This document shows positions 11,889 through 12,229 of a DNA stretch of 12,229 bases, piece after piece. Source of the stretch: DASPKA01 sp035628335. Lineage in GTDB: Bacteria; Patescibacteriota; Doudnabacteria; UBA920. A program made the position numbers and the translations under genes. The notes beneath the pieces are model-generated. The model ran no database searches. It saw nothing but the letters and a program-made list of their open reading frames with translations, and had not been told where the DNA came from. Location: contig DASPKA010000064.1 in NCBI GenBank assembly GCA_035628335.1, forward strand, positions 1 through 12,229. Reading direction: 5' to 3'. Each line of letters begins with the position of its first letter. The first letter of the stretch is position 1.

Positions 11889-12229
11889 GGGGATGTTGGT
11901 CTATGTGAGTTTCATGTGCAAGGCGGAGAAACTCGTCCTTTACGCCGAAAAAAATAACTTTTTTGTTTAACCACAGCACCTTGCTCGCTTCCTTTTGTAT
12001 AATGTCCAATTCATGCGTAACCATAATAATAGCGGTGCCAGTAAGGTTTAGCGACTTTAGCTTTTCCAAGTATGTACCACTATGCTCAATATCTACCCCT
12101 GCCATAGGTTCATCTAGTATCAGTAGTCGTGGTTTAGAAATTATACTTCTCGCAGCCATGGCAAGCTGTTTCTGTCCACCAGATAAGGTTTTAAATTGCT
12201 TTTTCAGTAACGAAGAAATACCAAAGGTT
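11881..12229 (-). CDS. metal ABC transporter ATPase, ZnuC/MntA type, C-terminal part
   Basis: The gene enters from the right edge; about 115 C-terminal residues are visible. The ABC signature LSGGQKQ lies near the edge, followed by Walker B LLILDEPMAGVD with the D-loop, and the H-loop histidine in VTHELD. The tail ends HETHIDQHPHD, histidine-rich as in some metal-linked ATPases. Together with the permease it would energise uptake of zinc or manganese. The ATG at 12159 is internal and not a start. The stop overlaps the permease start (ATGACTGA), consistent with coupled translation. Walker A and the operon's promoter are outside the window. Confidence 0.92.
   Translation of the reverse strand, partial: TFGISSLLKKQFKTLSGGQKQLAMAARSIISKPRLLILDEPMAGVDIEHSGTYLEKLKSLNLTGTAIIMVTHELDIIQKEASKVLWLNKKVIFFGVKDEFLRLAHETHIDQHPHD

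Noticed and set aside
1..12229. UGA recoding as in Gracilibacteria/Absconditabacteria
   Set aside because: TGA is used as a stop at 1116, 8413 and 11881, and no conserved gene has an in-frame TGA.

Overview
The window reads as ordinary bacterial chromosome from a small-genome lineage, most likely Candidate Phyla Radiation/Patescibacteria. This assignment is an inference. It rests on compact housekeeping genes (rsmI, yebC, ruvC, uvrB), a TrmB-type regulator fused to a phospholipase-D-like half (a protein type common in CPR and archaea), many very small unrecognised genes, and frequent lack of Shine-Dalgarno (SD) sequences. TGA ends at least three genes (stops near 1116, 8413 and 11881), so the UGA=Gly code of Gracilibacteria/Absconditabacteria is excluded.

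Layout. 1-193 (-) is the 5' part of a small unknown gene. 280-355 (-) is a tRNA whose anticodon reads UAU (Ile, AUA codon). 419-1084 (+) is a short RsmI-like 16S rRNA methyltransferase. 1116-1361 (-) is an 81-aa unknown gene. 1416-2129 (+) is yebC. 2164-2931 (-) is a TrmB-like regulator, divergent from a two-gene unit of an NCS2/AzgA purine permease (3094-4380) and a SAM methyltransferase (4384-5070). Then come ruvC (5100-5585), a 38-aa acidic peptide gene (5652-5768) and uvrB (5829-7880), all on +. From 7921 to the right edge every gene is on the minus strand: three small unknown genes (7921-8652), an HD-domain hydrolase, a YbaK-like protein, and an overlapping metal-ABC operon (ATPase, permease, YibE/F).

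Two expression styles are visible. Several conserved genes (rsmI, ruvC, uvrB, the TrmB-like gene, the YbaK-like gene) have a -10 box placed almost directly before the ATG, with no SD; this predicts leaderless or near-leaderless mRNAs. The small unknown genes instead have strong SD sequences (GGAGG type), markedly higher GC (about 50-65% in hand-counted 60-base stretches, against about 32% in one uvrB stretch), and hairpin terminators. They sit as separate islands between the conserved genes.

The most unusual structure is the region upstream of the three-gene island at 8652-7921. A candidate leader RNA can fold into a three-way-junction-like element followed by a perfect 12-bp terminator. One internal arm can instead pair with 15 of 16 bases of the terminator's 5' half, which is the arrangement of an attenuator or riboswitch. 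A second mutually exclusive hairpin set lies between the first two genes of that island. No CRISPR array, transposase, insertion sequence or rRNA is present, and no stretch over 300 bases lacks a gene.
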